64,000 bases of DNA from an uncultured Eubacteriales bacterium (GCA_949067325.1 CARTDZ010000001.1:8810-72809), one strand, 5' to 3'; numbered from the stretch's first letter, positions 25,853 to 35,780 are shown. Translations and numbers: made by a program. Notes: a model not told the origin generated them from the sequence alone.

Positions 25853-25877
25853 AGGTGACCAATGGTCACTTTTTTTC
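25853..25877 (+). terminator. Terminator after yajC
   Basis: GGTGACC-AAT-GGTCACT hairpin followed by T7. Confidence 0.8.
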
Positions 25878-25931
25878 ATATTTTGTCTTTTCTTCACATA
25901 TTTGTAGTTATTGAAAGCGGAGGCAAAAGTT

Positions 25932-26375
25932 ATGAAAGCTAAAGTAAAAAAAGCCAAAATAAAATCTGTAAAAAAAGAAAAAGCTTCTTCAAACGGCACA
26001 GCAAAACTCATCTCGTCAATTGTTAAGGGCAGTTTGATAGCACTTTGCTTTACCTTGGTAGGAATTTTGATTTTTGCTTTTGTGCTAAAATTTACCAATA
26101 TTCCAGAAAGTGTTATCTCACCAGTAAATCAGGTTATAAAAGGCGTAAGCGTCTTTATGGGCGTATTTTTAGGCCTCAAAAAAACAAAAGAAATGGGGCT
26201 TGTTCGCGGCCTTTTGATAGGTTTTATTTATACTCTTGTGGCATTTTTGACTTTCAGTATTTTAAATGGCAGCTTCGCGTTTGATAAACGCCTCCTAAAT
26301 GACACCTTGTTTGGCAGTGTTATGGGTGCGATTTGTGGCATAATTTGTGTAAATATCAAAAAAACTTCAAACTAA
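25932..26375 (+). CDS. TIGR04086-type four-helix membrane protein
   Basis: The protein has 147 residues from ATG 25932, chosen for GGAGG 9 bases upstream; an in-frame TTG at 25911 lies before that site. About 30 basic N-terminal residues are followed by four hydrophobic segments, with SVFMGVFLGLKKTKEMGLVRGLLIGFIYTLV and GSVMGAICGIICVNIKK typical of the small clostridial membrane family TIGR04086, usually encoded next to yajC. Its function is unknown. Confidence 0.75.
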   Translation: MKAKVKKAKIKSVKKEKASSNGTAKLISSIVKGSLIALCFTLVGILIFAFVLKFTNIPESVISPVNQVIKGVSVFMGVFLGLKKTKEMGLVRGLLIGFIYTLVAFLTFSILNGSFAFDKRLLNDTLFGSVMGAICGIICVNIKKTSN

Positions 26376-26388
26376 ATAGAAAAATCAA

Positions 26389-26417
26389 TTGACAATTCTC
26401 CTAAAAAAAACTAAAAT
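26389..26417 (+). promoter_or_regulatory. Promoter for secDF
   Basis: TTGACA (26389-26394), 17 bp, TAAAAT (26412-26417), 111 bp before the secD start. Confidence 0.7.
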
Positions 26418-26434
26418 ATTTCTTGAATGTTTCT

Positions 26435-26483
26435 TTGCCCTAAAAAAATAAAAAAATATTTATACTTTTACTATTTTAGGCAA
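26435..26483 (+). promoter_or_regulatory. Hairpin in the secD leader
   Basis: TTGCC-C-TAAAA (26435-26445) pairs with TTTTAGGCAA (26474-26483) with one bulged C, forming a 10-bp stem in the 5' untranslated region. No T-run follows, so it is not a terminator; its role is unknown. Confidence 0.4.
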
Positions 26484-26527
26484 TAATTCAACTGAAATAT
26501 TTTTAAAACGTTTTAAAGGGGAATTTA

Positions 26528-27913
26528 ATGGCTAAAAAGCGTTCAATAATAAAATTTGTAATCGTGGCTATTTTGGCGGCTATTGGCATTGTTTTATGCT
26601 GTGGCCCAATTCCAATCGCAGGCACAGATTATGTTTACAACGGCTTTGCAAATTCAATTTCGCTTGGGCTTGATCTCTCAGGCGGACTTTCTGTTGTCTA
26701 TGATTGTGAGGCCACCAAACAAGGCACTGACCTAAACACTGCAATCGACGCGACAGTGAACAGACTTTCAGACATACTTTACTCAGAAGGTTACAGCGAG
26801 GCCACAGTCAAAAGACAAGGCTCAAACCGCATAAGAATTGAAGTGCCATCAGCCAAAGAAAGCGATGATATTTTCACATTCCTAGAAAATCCTCGTGAAC
26901 TTACAATGACCCTTACAAAAGGTGAGGTGAGCGAAGAAAACATCACAGGCGACGATATCACTGAAGTTTTTGCAAGCTACAACTCTCAAGACCACCAGTA
27001 TGGCGTAACTATTCGCTTTACAAACGAAGGAGCTTCAAAGTTTGCATCGCTTACAAAAAAAGCTTCAACATCAACTAGCAAAAATATTTATATTTACTTG
27101 GGTGAAGTTCAAGGTGAGCCTTGGAACACTCTCACTTGTGAAAATGAAATAAGAGACGGCGCAACATTTATCTCAGGCGGCTCGCTCAATTCACAAAAAG
27201 CGGCAGAAGAATACGCCTTTTCAATTATGTCAGGCACTTTCAATGTCAAACTTACGCTTGTTGAAAACAGTGTCATTTCAGCAACGCTTGGCCGCAATGC
27301 TCTCACTCTTGGTCTCATCGCAGGTGCAGTTGCACTTCTTCTCGTTATGATTATCATGGCATGGCGCTATGGCCTTTTTGGCGTGCTTGCTGATTTCGCA
27401 CTTGTTATCTACATGATTTTGATGCTCTTCTTCCTTCAAGCAATACCATTTGTTCAACTTACTCTGCCAGGTATTGCAGGTATAATCCTTTCACTTGGCA
27501 TGGCCGTTGATGGCAATGTTATCATCTTTGAACGTATAAGAGAAGAATATGCTTCAGGCAAAAAAATACCTTTTGCAGTAAAATCAGGCTTCAAAAAAGC
27601 ATTCTGGCCTATTTTTGACTCAAACCTTACCACAATTGTGACTTCAATCATTCTCTACATCTTAGGCACAGCTGCAATCAAAGGCTTTGCAATCACTTTG
27701 CTTCTAGGCATACTCCTTTCAATGTTTACAACTCTTGTGGTGACAAGATTTTTGGTTAAATGGTATCTGCCACTCAACAGCACCAATCCAAAACCAGTTC
27801 GCCTTTATCGCAAAGAGGGCGTAGAGGTGGTTGATGAGCCTGCCAGCGTAGAAATCCTTTCAACGCAAGAAGAAAATACAACTCCTGAAAACTTGACAGG
27901 AGGTGAGGCATAA
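26528..27913 (+). CDS. secD: Protein translocase subunit SecD
   Basis: The protein has 461 residues. One N-terminal transmembrane helix is followed by LGLDLSGGLSVVYD (SecD D1 motif), a P1 periplasmic-type domain, and five C-terminal transmembrane segments with ALLLVMIIMAWRYGLFG, GIAGIILSLGMAVDGNVIIFERIREE (the RND-type motif) and SNLTTIVTSIILY. SecD with SecF uses the proton motive force to help complete export through SecYEG. The last 45 residues are an acidic cytoplasmic tail. AAAGGGGAA precedes the start; the stop overlaps the secF ATG by one base. Confidence 0.96.
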   Translation: MAKKRSIIKFVIVAILAAIGIVLCCGPIPIAGTDYVYNGFANSISLGLDLSGGLSVVYDCEATKQGTDLNTAIDATVNRLSDILYSEGYSEATVKRQGSNRIRIEVPSAKESDDIFTFLENPRELTMTLTKGEVSEENITGDDITEVFASYNSQDHQYGVTIRFTNEGASKFASLTKKASTSTSKNIYIYLGEVQGEPWNTLTCENEIRDGATFISGGSLNSQKAAEEYAFSIMSGTFNVKLTLVENSVISATLGRNALTLGLIAGAVALLLVMIIMAWRYGLFGVLADFALVIYMILMLFFLQAIPFVQLTLPGIAGIILSLGMAVDGNVIIFERIREEYASGKKIPFAVKSGFKKAFWPIFDSNLTTIVTSIILYILGTAAIKGFAITLLLGILLSMFTTLVVTRFLVKWYLPLNSTNPKPVRLYRKEGVEVVDEPASVEILSTQEENTTPENLTGGEA

Positions 27914-28968
27914 TGAAAAACTATAAAAAATCAAAGTTTTCAGTTGATGGACTTATCGAAAATTCAAAATTCAACTATTGCAAAAATCTAAAATGGTTTT
28001 TGATAGCTCCGCTCGTGATTATTCTCGTGGGCATAATTCTGCTTTCGACAGTGGGCTTCAATCTTGGTATAGATTTCACAGGCGGCTCAATCATAACAGT
28101 TTACGCAAATGACGAGGGGATAATAACCGACGCAAAAGTTTACGACATCTCAAAAAATGACCAGTATGAAGAGATGAAAAACCGAATTGCAAAGGTGTTT
28201 GCGCAAGAACAATTCAATGGCATAAGCGTTGATATTTATAGAACATCTTCTATGAATATCTCAAATCTTGTAAAAGAAGGCAAGGCAATTCAAATTCAAT
28301 ATCAAAACAGAGATGGCGAAGATGGAAGCCAAATCGCTGCCACAAACAAACTTATTCGTGAGGCACTTCAACAAGAATTTGGCTATACAACCTTTGATTA
28401 TGAAGCTGCAGTTTCATCACCAGAAGTTGTAACACCAACCGCTAGCGGCGAGCTTCTTATGAACGCCTTTATCGCAATGATAGTTGCCATCGCTTTCATT
28501 CTCATTTATGTGGCCTTCCGCTTTGAAATCACAAGCGGCCTTGCAGCAATCCTTGCACTTTTCCATGACCTCATGATCATGACAAGCCTTGTTCTTATCT
28601 TCAGAATTGAAATCAACAGCTCATTCGTAGCCGCACTTGTCACAATTCTCGGCTATTCAATCAACAACACAATCGTCATCTTTGATCGCATACGTGAAAA
28701 TGTAAAGTCTGGCAAATTTGTCAAAGCAAACAATATGACGCTTGCAAACGCTTCTGTAAAAGAAACTATGACCCGATCATTCTACACAACTCTCACCACT
28801 GTTATCACAATCGCAATGGTGGCAATAATCGGCGTAAATGATATTCGTGAGTTTGCTCTTCCAATTCTCTTTGGTATAATCGCAGGCTTCTATTCTTCAG
28901 TGTTTATAACTCCGGGCCTTTGGTCAATAGCCTACAAACCAAAAAAGAAAAAAGCGGCAAAAGCGTAA
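27913..28968 (+). CDS. secF: Protein translocase subunit SecF
   Basis: The protein has 351 residues. The first transmembrane helix and GFNLGIDFTGGSIITVY, then the five C-terminal segments with AIMIAIAFILIYVAFRFE-type, LGYSINNTIVIFDRIRENVK and SFYTTLTTVITIAMVAIIG, are SecF signatures. The start overlaps the secD stop (TAATG) with GGAGG just upstream, giving translational coupling and matched stoichiometry. The C-terminus ends in a Lys-rich tail. Confidence 0.96.
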   Translation: MKNYKKSKFSVDGLIENSKFNYCKNLKWFLIAPLVIILVGIILLSTVGFNLGIDFTGGSIITVYANDEGIITDAKVYDISKNDQYEEMKNRIAKVFAQEQFNGISVDIYRTSSMNISNLVKEGKAIQIQYQNRDGEDGSQIAATNKLIREALQQEFGYTTFDYEAAVSSPEVVTPTASGELLMNAFIAMIVAIAFILIYVAFRFEITSGLAAILALFHDLMIMTSLVLIFRIEINSSFVAALVTILGYSINNTIVIFDRIRENVKSGKFVKANNMTLANASVKETMTRSFYTTLTTVITIAMVAIIGVNDIREFALPILFGIIAGFYSSVFITPGLWSIAYKPKKKKAAKA

Positions 28969-28988
28969 ATAAACCGATCAAACAAATT

Positions 28989-29021
28989 AAAAAATCATGA
29001 CGCAAATTGTCATGATTTTTT
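28989..29021. terminator. Bidirectional terminator between secF and the ABC exporter
   Basis: AAAAATCATGAC-GCAAATT-GTCATGATTTTTT is nearly symmetrical with A- and T-runs on either side, so it can stop both converging transcripts. Confidence 0.85.
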
Positions 29022-29036
29022 GTTTTTTTTCAAAAG

Positions 29037-30791
29037 TTAAATATCTTCATTTTTATATAAATTTTTGTATTCTGTGCAGCTTTGCATAAGTTTTTTGTGT
29101 TTCCCTTCAGCATAAACTTCGCCATCTTTTATGAAAATAATATTGTCAGCGTCTTGTATGGTTGACAATCTGTGAGCCACAATGACAATTGTCTTTTCGC
29201 CACCAAGAGAGGAAATAACACTTTTGATCTTTGTCTGATTTTCGTTGTCAAGGCTGCTTGTTGCTTCGTCAAAAAGCAGGATAGGGGTGTTTCTTAAGAG
29301 AGCTCTAGCGATGGCAAGCCTTTGTTTTTGTCCGCCAGAAAGAACAATTCCATTTTCGCCCAAAATTGTATCATAACCTTTTTCTTGCTCAACAATAAAA
29401 TCATGAAGTTGTGCCTTTTTGCATGCCTCAACAATTTCTTCGTCACTCGCTTCAGGTTTTACAAGCCTTAAGTTTTCTTTAAAAGAAAAGTTGAAAATGT
29501 ATGGCTCTTGCGGAACAATTGAAATATTGTTTCTTATGCTGTCTTTGTCAAGTGTTGAAAGCTCTTTGCCGCCAATATATATTCCGCCGCCACTGATTTC
29601 ATAAAGTTTTGATATGAGCTTGATTATTGTGCTTTTGCCGCCACCACTTTCGCCAACAATACCAACGGTGGAGTTTGGTTTGATTTTAAATGAAACCTTT
29701 TTCAAAACTTCCTTGCCTTCATTGTATGAAAATTCAACATCTTTAAATTCAATTTCTTTTGCCGAAGTTGTGTCCAAAACTTCATCACCAAAACTTTCAA
29801 AACCAAATTTAAATCCATTTAAGATTTTGTTTATTCGCTCAGCTGACAGCTCTGCATTTTTCAAAATTTCTTTTATATTGATGACCCAGTACAACAACCT
29901 CGTTACACTGCCTTTAAACATATACATGGTCAATGCTCCGACAGGGTCAATATTTTCAATTTTGATTAAAACAATTATTAAAATTATAAACACAAAATCC
30001 AATAAATGGCTAAGCCACGTTTCTCCACTTCTTATAAAATAAGAATTTCTAAAAGTTCTGATTTTATAATTTTTTAAGTCGGCTTGAATTTCATCAGTTT
30101 TTTGCAGCAAACCTTCTTCCATGTTCAAAACTCTCACATCTCGCACGCCTCTGACAAGTTCGCTGACCGTAGAAATCTGTTTGTCTTGTTTCTCTTTGAT
30201 GGTTCTTTGTCGTTTATAGTTGTATTTTATTCTAAAATGTTTGACAACATACATAATCACTATTTCAGCAACAATAAAAAGTGCTAGCCAAATATTTAAT
30301 GTAAAAACATAGACCAAAAAACCGATTTTTGCAAAAATCAAAGTTAAACTATCGGTAAGTTGAGAGAAAGAGTTGACAACAGCATTCATATCGTTGTTGA
30401 TTGTCTGAATAAAAGTGCCACTATTGGCAGTGTCAAAGTTTTTGGTTTTGAGTTTCATTGTCTTTTCGTTTAATTTATGAAACATATTAGCCGCAATATT
30501 TTGAGTGATTTTTTGAAAAACCAATCCCCAGCTTAAAAGATAAAATAATTCTTGCAAAAAATATGCACCAAACAAAAATAAAGCAGTCCAAAAAAGCGAA
30601 TGTTCGTTAAATATAGAGATAGAATTGACAATTTTGGCAGAAAGCATAGGGAAAAGTATACCTAAACCGCTGGCACAAAGTGACAAAACAGCTACGTAAA
30701 CAAAACCCCATTTATATGGCCCAATAAACTTTCTCATACTCCACAAATTTTTGTAGCCATTGTTGACTTTTTTATTATCTTCTTTGTTCAA
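29037..30791 (-). CDS. ABC exporter, fused membrane and ATPase domains
   Basis: The protein has 584 residues from a TTG preceded by AAGGAG. The N-terminal half has six transmembrane segments of the type I exporter (MsbA/MDR) fold; the C-terminal half is an ATPase with Walker A GESGGGKST, Q-loop SIVPQEP, signature LSGGQKQRLAIARAL, Walker B PILLFDEATSSLD and H-loop VAHRLSTI. It should work as a homodimer exporting lipids, drugs or peptides; nothing nearby identifies the substrate. It is a lone minus-strand gene between two operons. Confidence 0.9.
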   Translation of the reverse strand: MNKEDNKKVNNGYKNLWSMRKFIGPYKWGFVYVAVLSLCASGLGILFPMLSAKIVNSISIFNEHSLFWTALFLFGAYFLQELFYLLSWGLVFQKITQNIAANMFHKLNEKTMKLKTKNFDTANSGTFIQTINNDMNAVVNSFSQLTDSLTLIFAKIGFLVYVFTLNIWLALFIVAEIVIMYVVKHFRIKYNYKRQRTIKEKQDKQISTVSELVRGVRDVRVLNMEEGLLQKTDEIQADLKNYKIRTFRNSYFIRSGETWLSHLLDFVFIILIIVLIKIENIDPVGALTMYMFKGSVTRLLYWVINIKEILKNAELSAERINKILNGFKFGFESFGDEVLDTTSAKEIEFKDVEFSYNEGKEVLKKVSFKIKPNSTVGIVGESGGGKSTIIKLISKLYEISGGGIYIGGKELSTLDKDSIRNNISIVPQEPYIFNFSFKENLRLVKPEASDEEIVEACKKAQLHDFIVEQEKGYDTILGENGIVLSGGQKQRLAIARALLRNTPILLFDEATSSLDNENQTKIKSVISSLGGEKTIVIVAHRLSTIQDADNIIFIKDGEVYAEGKHKKLMQSCTEYKNLYKNEDI

Positions 30792-30890
30792 AATTTTCTC
30801 CTTGTCTTCACGTGCTTTTATTTTAACATATATTTATACGCAATTCAATAAAAAAACCAAAATTTTGCCAACTTTATTTTTTAAATTTGC

Positions 30891-30919
30891 TTGATTATTT
30901 TTTATATACATGCTATAAT
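30891..30919 (+). promoter_or_regulatory. Promoter for rpsB-tsf
   Basis: TTGATT (30891-30896), 17 bp, TATAAT (30914-30919). Confidence 0.7.
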
Positions 30920-30925
30920 ACTAAA

Positions 30926-31095
30926 GTCATTGAAGACAAATTTGCACTCTCGTCAAATTCAAAGGCCGTTGCCAAAAACGCTAAGCCGGCAAAAACGATA
31001 CCGCTAGCTTAGAAAAAAGAGGATTTCTCTTGTGGTTGCCTTTGGAGCAAAGAAAGGCGAGGGGAAGGACAAAAACAAAAAGGAGGAAAAACAAA
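30926..31095 (+). promoter_or_regulatory. Long structured rpsB leader
   Basis: About 170 nt separate the predicted transcription start and the rpsB ATG; nothing else is seen in the 304-bp gap. Visible helices: CTAAGC (30980-30985) with GCTTAG (31006-31011); AAGAG-GATTT-CTCTT (31016-31030); GCCTTT-GGAGCAAAG-AAAGGC (31037-31057). S2 is autoregulatory in some bacteria, so a feedback site is plausible (inference); I do not recognise a described Rfam-type motif. Confidence 0.5.
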
Positions 31096-32001
31096 ATGTC
31101 AGTTATCTCAATGAAACAACTTTTAGAGGCAGGTGTTCACTTTGGTCACCAAACTAGAAAGTGGAACCCTAAGATGAAAAAATATATCTTCACTGCAAGA
31201 AATGATATTCACATCATCAACCTCGAAGACACTTCTGTGCAAGTAGACAAAGCATACTCTTTTGTACGCGACGTCATTGCAACAGGCAAAAACATTCTCT
31301 TTGTCGGCACAAAAAAGCAGGCACAAGAGGCTGTAAAAGAAGAGGCAGAACGCTGCGGAATGTTCTACATCAACACTCGTTGGCTTGGTGGCTGCCTTAC
31401 AAACTTCAAGACAATCAAGTCTAGAATTGAACGTCTTAACAAACTCAACCAAATGGAAAAGGTTGGCGAGTTTGACCTTCTTCCAAAAAAGGAAGTTACT
31501 CTTCTTAAGGCAGAACGCGACAAACTTGAGAAAAACCTTGGCGGTATCAAAGAAATGAGAGACCTTCCAGGCGTGGTTTTTGTGGTTGACCCAACTTGTG
31601 AACATATTTGCGTTCATGAATGTAAGGTGCTTGGCATACCAATGGTTGGCCTTGTAGACACAAACGGCAACCCAGACGGTATCGACTGCGTAATTCCAGG
31701 AAACGACGACGCAATCAGATCAGTTAAGCTCATCGCTTCAGCAATCGCAGACGCAGTTATCGAAGCAAGAGAAGGCGTTTCTATGAAGAAAGAAGAAGCG
31801 GCTGAAGAGGAAGAAATCGACATCGAAAAAGCACTTGCTGAAACAAAACCAAACCTTGAAATCGCAGAAGCAGGCGAAGAAAAACGCAAAAAGACTGCAA
31901 GAAAAAAGCCAGCTCCAAAAAAGAAAGCTGAACCAAAAGCTGAAGCTAAAACTGAAAACAAAGCAGAAGCAAAAGAAGCAGCTCTTCAAGAAAACAAATA
32001 A
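31096..32001 (+). CDS. rpsB: 30S ribosomal protein S2 with a long charged tail
   Basis: The protein has 301 residues from ATG 31096, fixed by AAGGAGG; an in-frame upstream TTG at 31030 is part of the leader. [46 protein letters not shown] and [13 protein letters not shown] are S2 hallmarks. The core ends near residue 235; the remaining 65 residues are Lys/Glu/Ala-rich, an extension beyond the usual 230-260 residues. It forms an operon with tsf, 50 bp downstream. Confidence 0.96.
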   Translation: MSVISMKQLLEAGVHFGHQTRKWNPKMKKYIFTARNDIHIINLEDTSVQVDKAYSFVRDVIATGKNILFVGTKKQAQEAVKEEAERCGMFYINTRWLGGCLTNFKTIKSRIERLNKLNQMEKVGEFDLLPKKEVTLLKAERDKLEKNLGGIKEMRDLPGVVFVVDPTCEHICVHECKVLGIPMVGLVDTNGNPDGIDCVIPGNDDAIRSVKLIASAIADAVIEAREGVSMKKEEAAEEEEIDIEKALAETKPNLEIAEAGEEKRKKTARKKPAPKKKAEPKAEAKTENKAEAKEAALQENK

Positions 32002-32051
32002 TCAAAATTGATTTATAAAATAATTAAATTGAATAATAAAGGAGAATTATT

Positions 32052-32708
32052 ATGAGTTTCACAGCAAAAGACGTTGCAGAACTTAGAGCAAGAACAAACG
32101 CAGGCATGATGGACTGCAAAAAAGCACTCACTGAATGTGATGGCGACTTTGAAAAAGCAGCACTTTGGCTTCGCGAAAAAGGCATCGCTGCAGCAGCAAA
32201 AAAACAATCAAGAATTGCCTCTGAAGGTATCGTTACATCTTATATCCACATGGGAGGTAAGATTGGCGTTCTTGTAGAAATCAACTGCGAAACAGACTTC
32301 GTTGCAAAAACAGATGCTTTCGTTCAACTTGGCAAGGATATTGCTATGCAAATTGCAGCAGCAAACCCAAAATATGTCAGAATTGAAGAAGTGCCAGCTG
32401 AAGACGTTGAAAAAGAAAAAGAAGTACTTCGCGTTCAAGCCGCAAACGAAGGAAAACCAGCTCAAATCATCGAAAAAATGGTTGAAGGAAGAGTTAAAAA
32501 GTTCTATCAAGACGTTTGCCTTATGGAACAAACTTATGTAAAAGACCAAAGCATGACTATTTCTCAATACATCAACGAAATGATCTTGAAAATTGGCGAA
32601 AAAATCACAGTTCGTCGTTTCACTCGTTACGAAATGGGTGAAGGCCTTGAAAAAAGACATGACGACCTTGCAGCTGAAGTTGAAAAACAAATGAAGGGCA
32701 ACAACTAA
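32052..32708 (+). CDS. tsf: Elongation factor Ts
   Basis: The protein has 218 residues, the short EF-Ts form common in Gram-positives. [23 protein letters not shown] (UBA-like N-terminal domain), [26 protein letters not shown] and [11 protein letters not shown] are diagnostic. It exchanges GDP on EF-Tu. AAAGGAGAA precedes the ATG; an intrinsic terminator follows. Confidence 0.96.
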   Translation: MSFTAKDVAELRARTNAGMMDCKKALTECDGDFEKAALWLREKGIAAAAKKQSRIASEGIVTSYIHMGGKIGVLVEINCETDFVAKTDAFVQLGKDIAMQIAAANPKYVRIEEVPAEDVEKEKEVLRVQAANEGKPAQIIEKMVEGRVKKFYQDVCLMEQTYVKDQSMTISQYINEMILKIGEKITVRRFTRYEMGEGLEKRHDDLAAEVEKQMKGNN

Positions 32709-32766
32709 TTTGCCCAAACTATTGTGGTTTGACAACAAAAGCAAAAAAAATGTTTAACAAATTGAT

Positions 32767-32797
32767 AAAAAAGTCGGGGTTTTCTCCGTCTTTTTTC
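32767..32797 (+). terminator. Terminator after tsf
   Basis: AAAAAAGTCGGGG-TTTT-CTCCGTCTTTTTT forms a stem with one mismatch, separating rpsB-tsf from the next gene. Confidence 0.75.
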
Positions 32798-32806
32798 TTT
32801 TGACTA

Positions 32807-32835
32807 TTGACAAAATGATGTATATAATATATAAT
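32807..32835 (+). promoter_or_regulatory. Perfect consensus promoter for the 950-residue protein gene
   Basis: TTGACA (32807-32812), 17 bp, TATAAT (32830-32835), 36 bp before the start codon. Confidence 0.8.
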
Positions 32836-32870
32836 TTTAAAGAAATAATTATATACTTTTGGAGGAATAA

Positions 32871-35723
32871 ATGGCAAGAGCGTCAAGACAAGCCTTAATC
32901 AATGCGGCAACACCAAACTTAAAAAGTCAAAGCAGTGAAATTTACAACTTCATAAGGTCAAGTGGTGTATATTTTCAAAACAAACTCAAAGATATCAAAG
33001 GCATTCTCAAAGCCCACTTTTGTCTTACTCAAGATGAGGTTGAAGCTCAAATTCTCAAAATCTGCCAAAGCATGGACAAAACTGCAACGCTTCAACTTTT
33101 CGATATTATTGAAGAATTTTCAAAAAACGATATCAAAAATAGGGTGGAAATCAATTCCTCAAATGTTGAATGGCTTGCAAGTCGTCACAGCTTCGCTTTG
33201 ACACTTCTTGATAATATACTCGAAATTTTTCACAACGAAACAGACAAGCTTAGTGAAGAACTTATTGATTGCATTCGCGAGGCAAGAAGAGTGAACATTG
33301 ATCCTTTCAAGTTTGCAACAAAAACAAATTTGCGATTTGCCTCTTTTGACAAATTTCAAGAAACTTTAAACGCTCTCACAGTCACAAAGTATGCCTCTCT
33401 TGGCGATAAGTCAATCATCAAAACTCAAGAATTTAGCACCTTGATAGAACAATGCACAACTCTTGCTTCTAGATTAAAAGCTGAGACTGTTGAAAATATT
33501 TTGGATCTTCTTTCAGATTTCGTATATGACAAAAATTCAAAGTCATATCTTGCAGACGTAGGCAGAATGCTAAAAGTTTGTCCTTCACTTCTTCTTATCG
33601 ATGAAGAGACATTTCTTGACACGCTTGCCACAATTGAGCAAGAATTCATTCAAAAACGCAATATGACAAGGCTTGAGGTTGTCTCTCGCATTGCAAGAAC
33701 ACCTTCAATTTTGGCTACTTCAACCAAAGTAATAGAAGCTACGCAATCAAGCCTTGAAAAACAAATCACCAAACTTCTTGCAAAGTCAAAGCTTGTCAAA
33801 TCTGACGAACGTTCAATCATGTCACAAACTATTGCCAACAATATTGTTTTCAATCTTGACAACTTCACTCAACTTACTTCAATCAAAGCGGCTGACAACT
33901 TTGGTCAAATGGCTGACACGCTAGAACACTTCCTTGGCACTGACAACGCAATTTCTTGTATGCAAAATCTCTCAATTCTCAAACGCGATCCTGCCGTTGT
34001 ATCTTATGTGCTTGCAGTGCTTTCAGCTGACAAAGATAGCGAAATTTTAAGAGCGGATTTTGTCAACAATCCAACCAAATATTTTGAAAATTATGAAGGG
34101 GCTTCATCTTCAACGACTGGAATGGAAATTGAAAGAACTAGACGTGAAAAATTGACGTTCAAAGTTGAAAAATTGCCAGAAATCAAAGTTGACGAAGAGC
34201 AATTGTTGGAACTCTATCGAAAAATAGACAGGTCAAAACGTGACGAGGTGCAAAAACTTCTTGCCAAGGCTCAGCAAGACTTCCTTGAAAAGAAAAGAGC
34301 AGCAGAAGAGGCTGCCTTGCGTGAAAAACAAGAAAGAAAGGCTGAAAAAGAACGTCAAAAAGAAGAAGAACGCCAAAAACGTTTGGAAGCAAAGCGAAAA
34401 GCTGACGAAGAAGCTAGAAAAAAGAAGGAAGAAGCAGCCGCAGCTAGAGCCGCTACGCTTAAAGCCTTGCAAAATACTCAATCAAGCGGTGAGGTTGATA
34501 TTGAACAACAGATAAAAACCAAACTACGCAAGTTGACCAATTATTACAAACCTATCAAAAGCAAGAATGACAATTCAAGAGATATACAAAAGCTTCCAAA
34601 ACTTATCGAAAATGTTTATGGCCCAATTTATGATCTTTTGAAAAAATACAAAAAAGATAAAATAGCTGACCTTACTTCAGTGCAAGAACTTTGTATGCTG
34701 GCCACAAGAGTTAAAAATATTGATCAATTTCAGCTTGACAATCTCGAAAAAGTCTTTATGATGCATAGCATTCTTGTCGACATAATAGATAACAGCAAAA
34801 TTGAAGATATTATCAACTACTTAAACAGTGAAATAAAAATAGAAGGTCCAGATGCAGACATATTTGATGTTACAGACATGTCAGCACTGCAATTGCTTGA
34901 CGATTTTATAAGACCAATTATTCTTGAAGATAGCAAAATCCTCTTAGACCTTATGGACAAATGCAAATTTGTGCAAGGTGATGGTTTTAGATTTAACGAA
35001 ACATATTATCTTATAGCAATAAGAAGCCACCTTGTATCCAATTTAGAAGAAATCGAAAATGCCGCAAAAGAACACCTTTCAAAAGAAGAAGTTGAAAAAT
35101 ATTTTGCCAGCGAAAATGTAAGAATAGAAAAAGAAAAGATAGACAAATCAATTTCACAAAAATCGTTTATCAATCCAATGTTGAATGTCTCACTGCTTCT
35201 TCAAGCTTATATTCAACCAGCACTTTTATATCTATTATATAGAACAAATGAAGAAGGCTATTATCAACCAAAAAACCAAAAGATAAAATATTTGTTGGAA
35301 AAAGTGTACAAAAAGCCACTTTCACCTTTCAAACCAAAAGATATAAACCAAACTGATTTCGAAAATTACTCTTACTATTTATCAAACTGCCAAATACTAG
35401 AGACGCTCGAAAGTTTTATAATCGCCATAGGCAATATAAATCAATCTATGCAAGGCATCGAAGTGAAAGATGGCTATGTTTACTTCTTCTCTGGCCAGAT
35501 CATAAGTGATGAAAATATAGAGCACGCCATGGTGAAGGGTAGGCTAAAAATTAATGATGACGATATAAGAACCCTTCTTCCAGCCTTCAAAAAATATTTC
35601 GATATCAATGGTTTAGGTTTATATGATCCAAGATTTATAAGTGGCACGGACAATGGAAAAGAATTTTTACATGTAAACGAAATGCTTGTTGAATCTTATA
35701 ATGCCGAACAAAATTGCAAATAG
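32871..35723 (+). CDS. 950-residue unknown protein with a charged central helix, in the pyrH slot
   Basis: A strong TTGGAGGA precedes ATG 32871. There is no signal peptide or membrane span. Residues 1-440 are helical, with repeated leucine/proline patterns (VGRMLKVCPSLLLIDEETFL; VVSRIARTPSILAT; LSILKRDPAVVSYVLAVL) faintly like mTERF-type helical repeats. Residues about 450-535 form a continuous Lys/Glu/Arg/Ala helix, probably a long single helix or coiled coil. Residues 545-950 are another, asparagine- and lysine-containing helical region. It lies between tsf and frr where pyrH (UMP kinase) normally sits, but it is not a kinase: no Walker or amino-acid kinase motif is visible. No family was recognised. 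Confidence 0.8.
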   Translation: MARASRQALINAATPNLKSQSSEIYNFIRSSGVYFQNKLKDIKGILKAHFCLTQDEVEAQILKICQSMDKTATLQLFDIIEEFSKNDIKNRVEINSSNVEWLASRHSFALTLLDNILEIFHNETDKLSEELIDCIREARRVNIDPFKFATKTNLRFASFDKFQETLNALTVTKYASLGDKSIIKTQEFSTLIEQCTTLASRLKAETVENILDLLSDFVYDKNSKSYLADVGRMLKVCPSLLLIDEETFLDTLATIEQEFIQKRNMTRLEVVSRIARTPSILATSTKVIEATQSSLEKQITKLLAKSKLVKSDERSIMSQTIANNIVFNLDNFTQLTSIKAADNFGQMADTLEHFLGTDNAISCMQNLSILKRDPAVVSYVLAVLSADKDSEILRADFVNNPTKYFENYEGASSSTTGMEIERTRREKLTFKVEKLPEIKVDEEQLLELYRKIDRSKRDEVQKLLAKAQQDFLEKKRAAEEAALREKQERKAEKERQKEEERQKRLEAKRKADEEARKKKEEAAAARAATLKALQNTQSSGEVDIEQQIKTKLRKLTNYYKPIKSKNDNSRDIQKLPKLIENVYGPIYDLLKKYKKDKIADLTSVQELCMLATRVKNIDQFQLDNLEKVFMMHSILVDIIDNSKIEDIINYLNSEIKIEGPDADIFDVTDMSALQLLDDFIRPIILEDSKILLDLMDKCKFVQGDGFRFNETYYLIAIRSHLVSNLEEIENAAKEHLSKEEVEKYFASENVRIEKEKIDKSISQKSFINPMLNVSLLLQAYIQPALLYLLYRTNEEGYYQPKNQKIKYLLEKVYKKPLSPFKPKDINQTDFENYSYYLSNCQILETLESFIIAIGNINQSMQGIEVKDGYVYFFSGQIISDENIEHAMVKGRLKINDDDIRTLLPAFKKYFDINGLGLYDPRFISGTDNGKEFLHVNEMLVESYNAEQNCK

Positions 35724-35751
35724 CAATTAAAAAGCCAAAGCCTAAAAAATG

Positions 35752-35780
35752 AAAAGCAGAGAAAATCTGCTTTTTCTTTT
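35752..35780 (+). terminator. Terminator after the 950-residue protein gene
   Basis: AAAAGCAGA-GAAAA-TCTGCTTTTTC hairpin with a following T-run. Confidence 0.85.
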
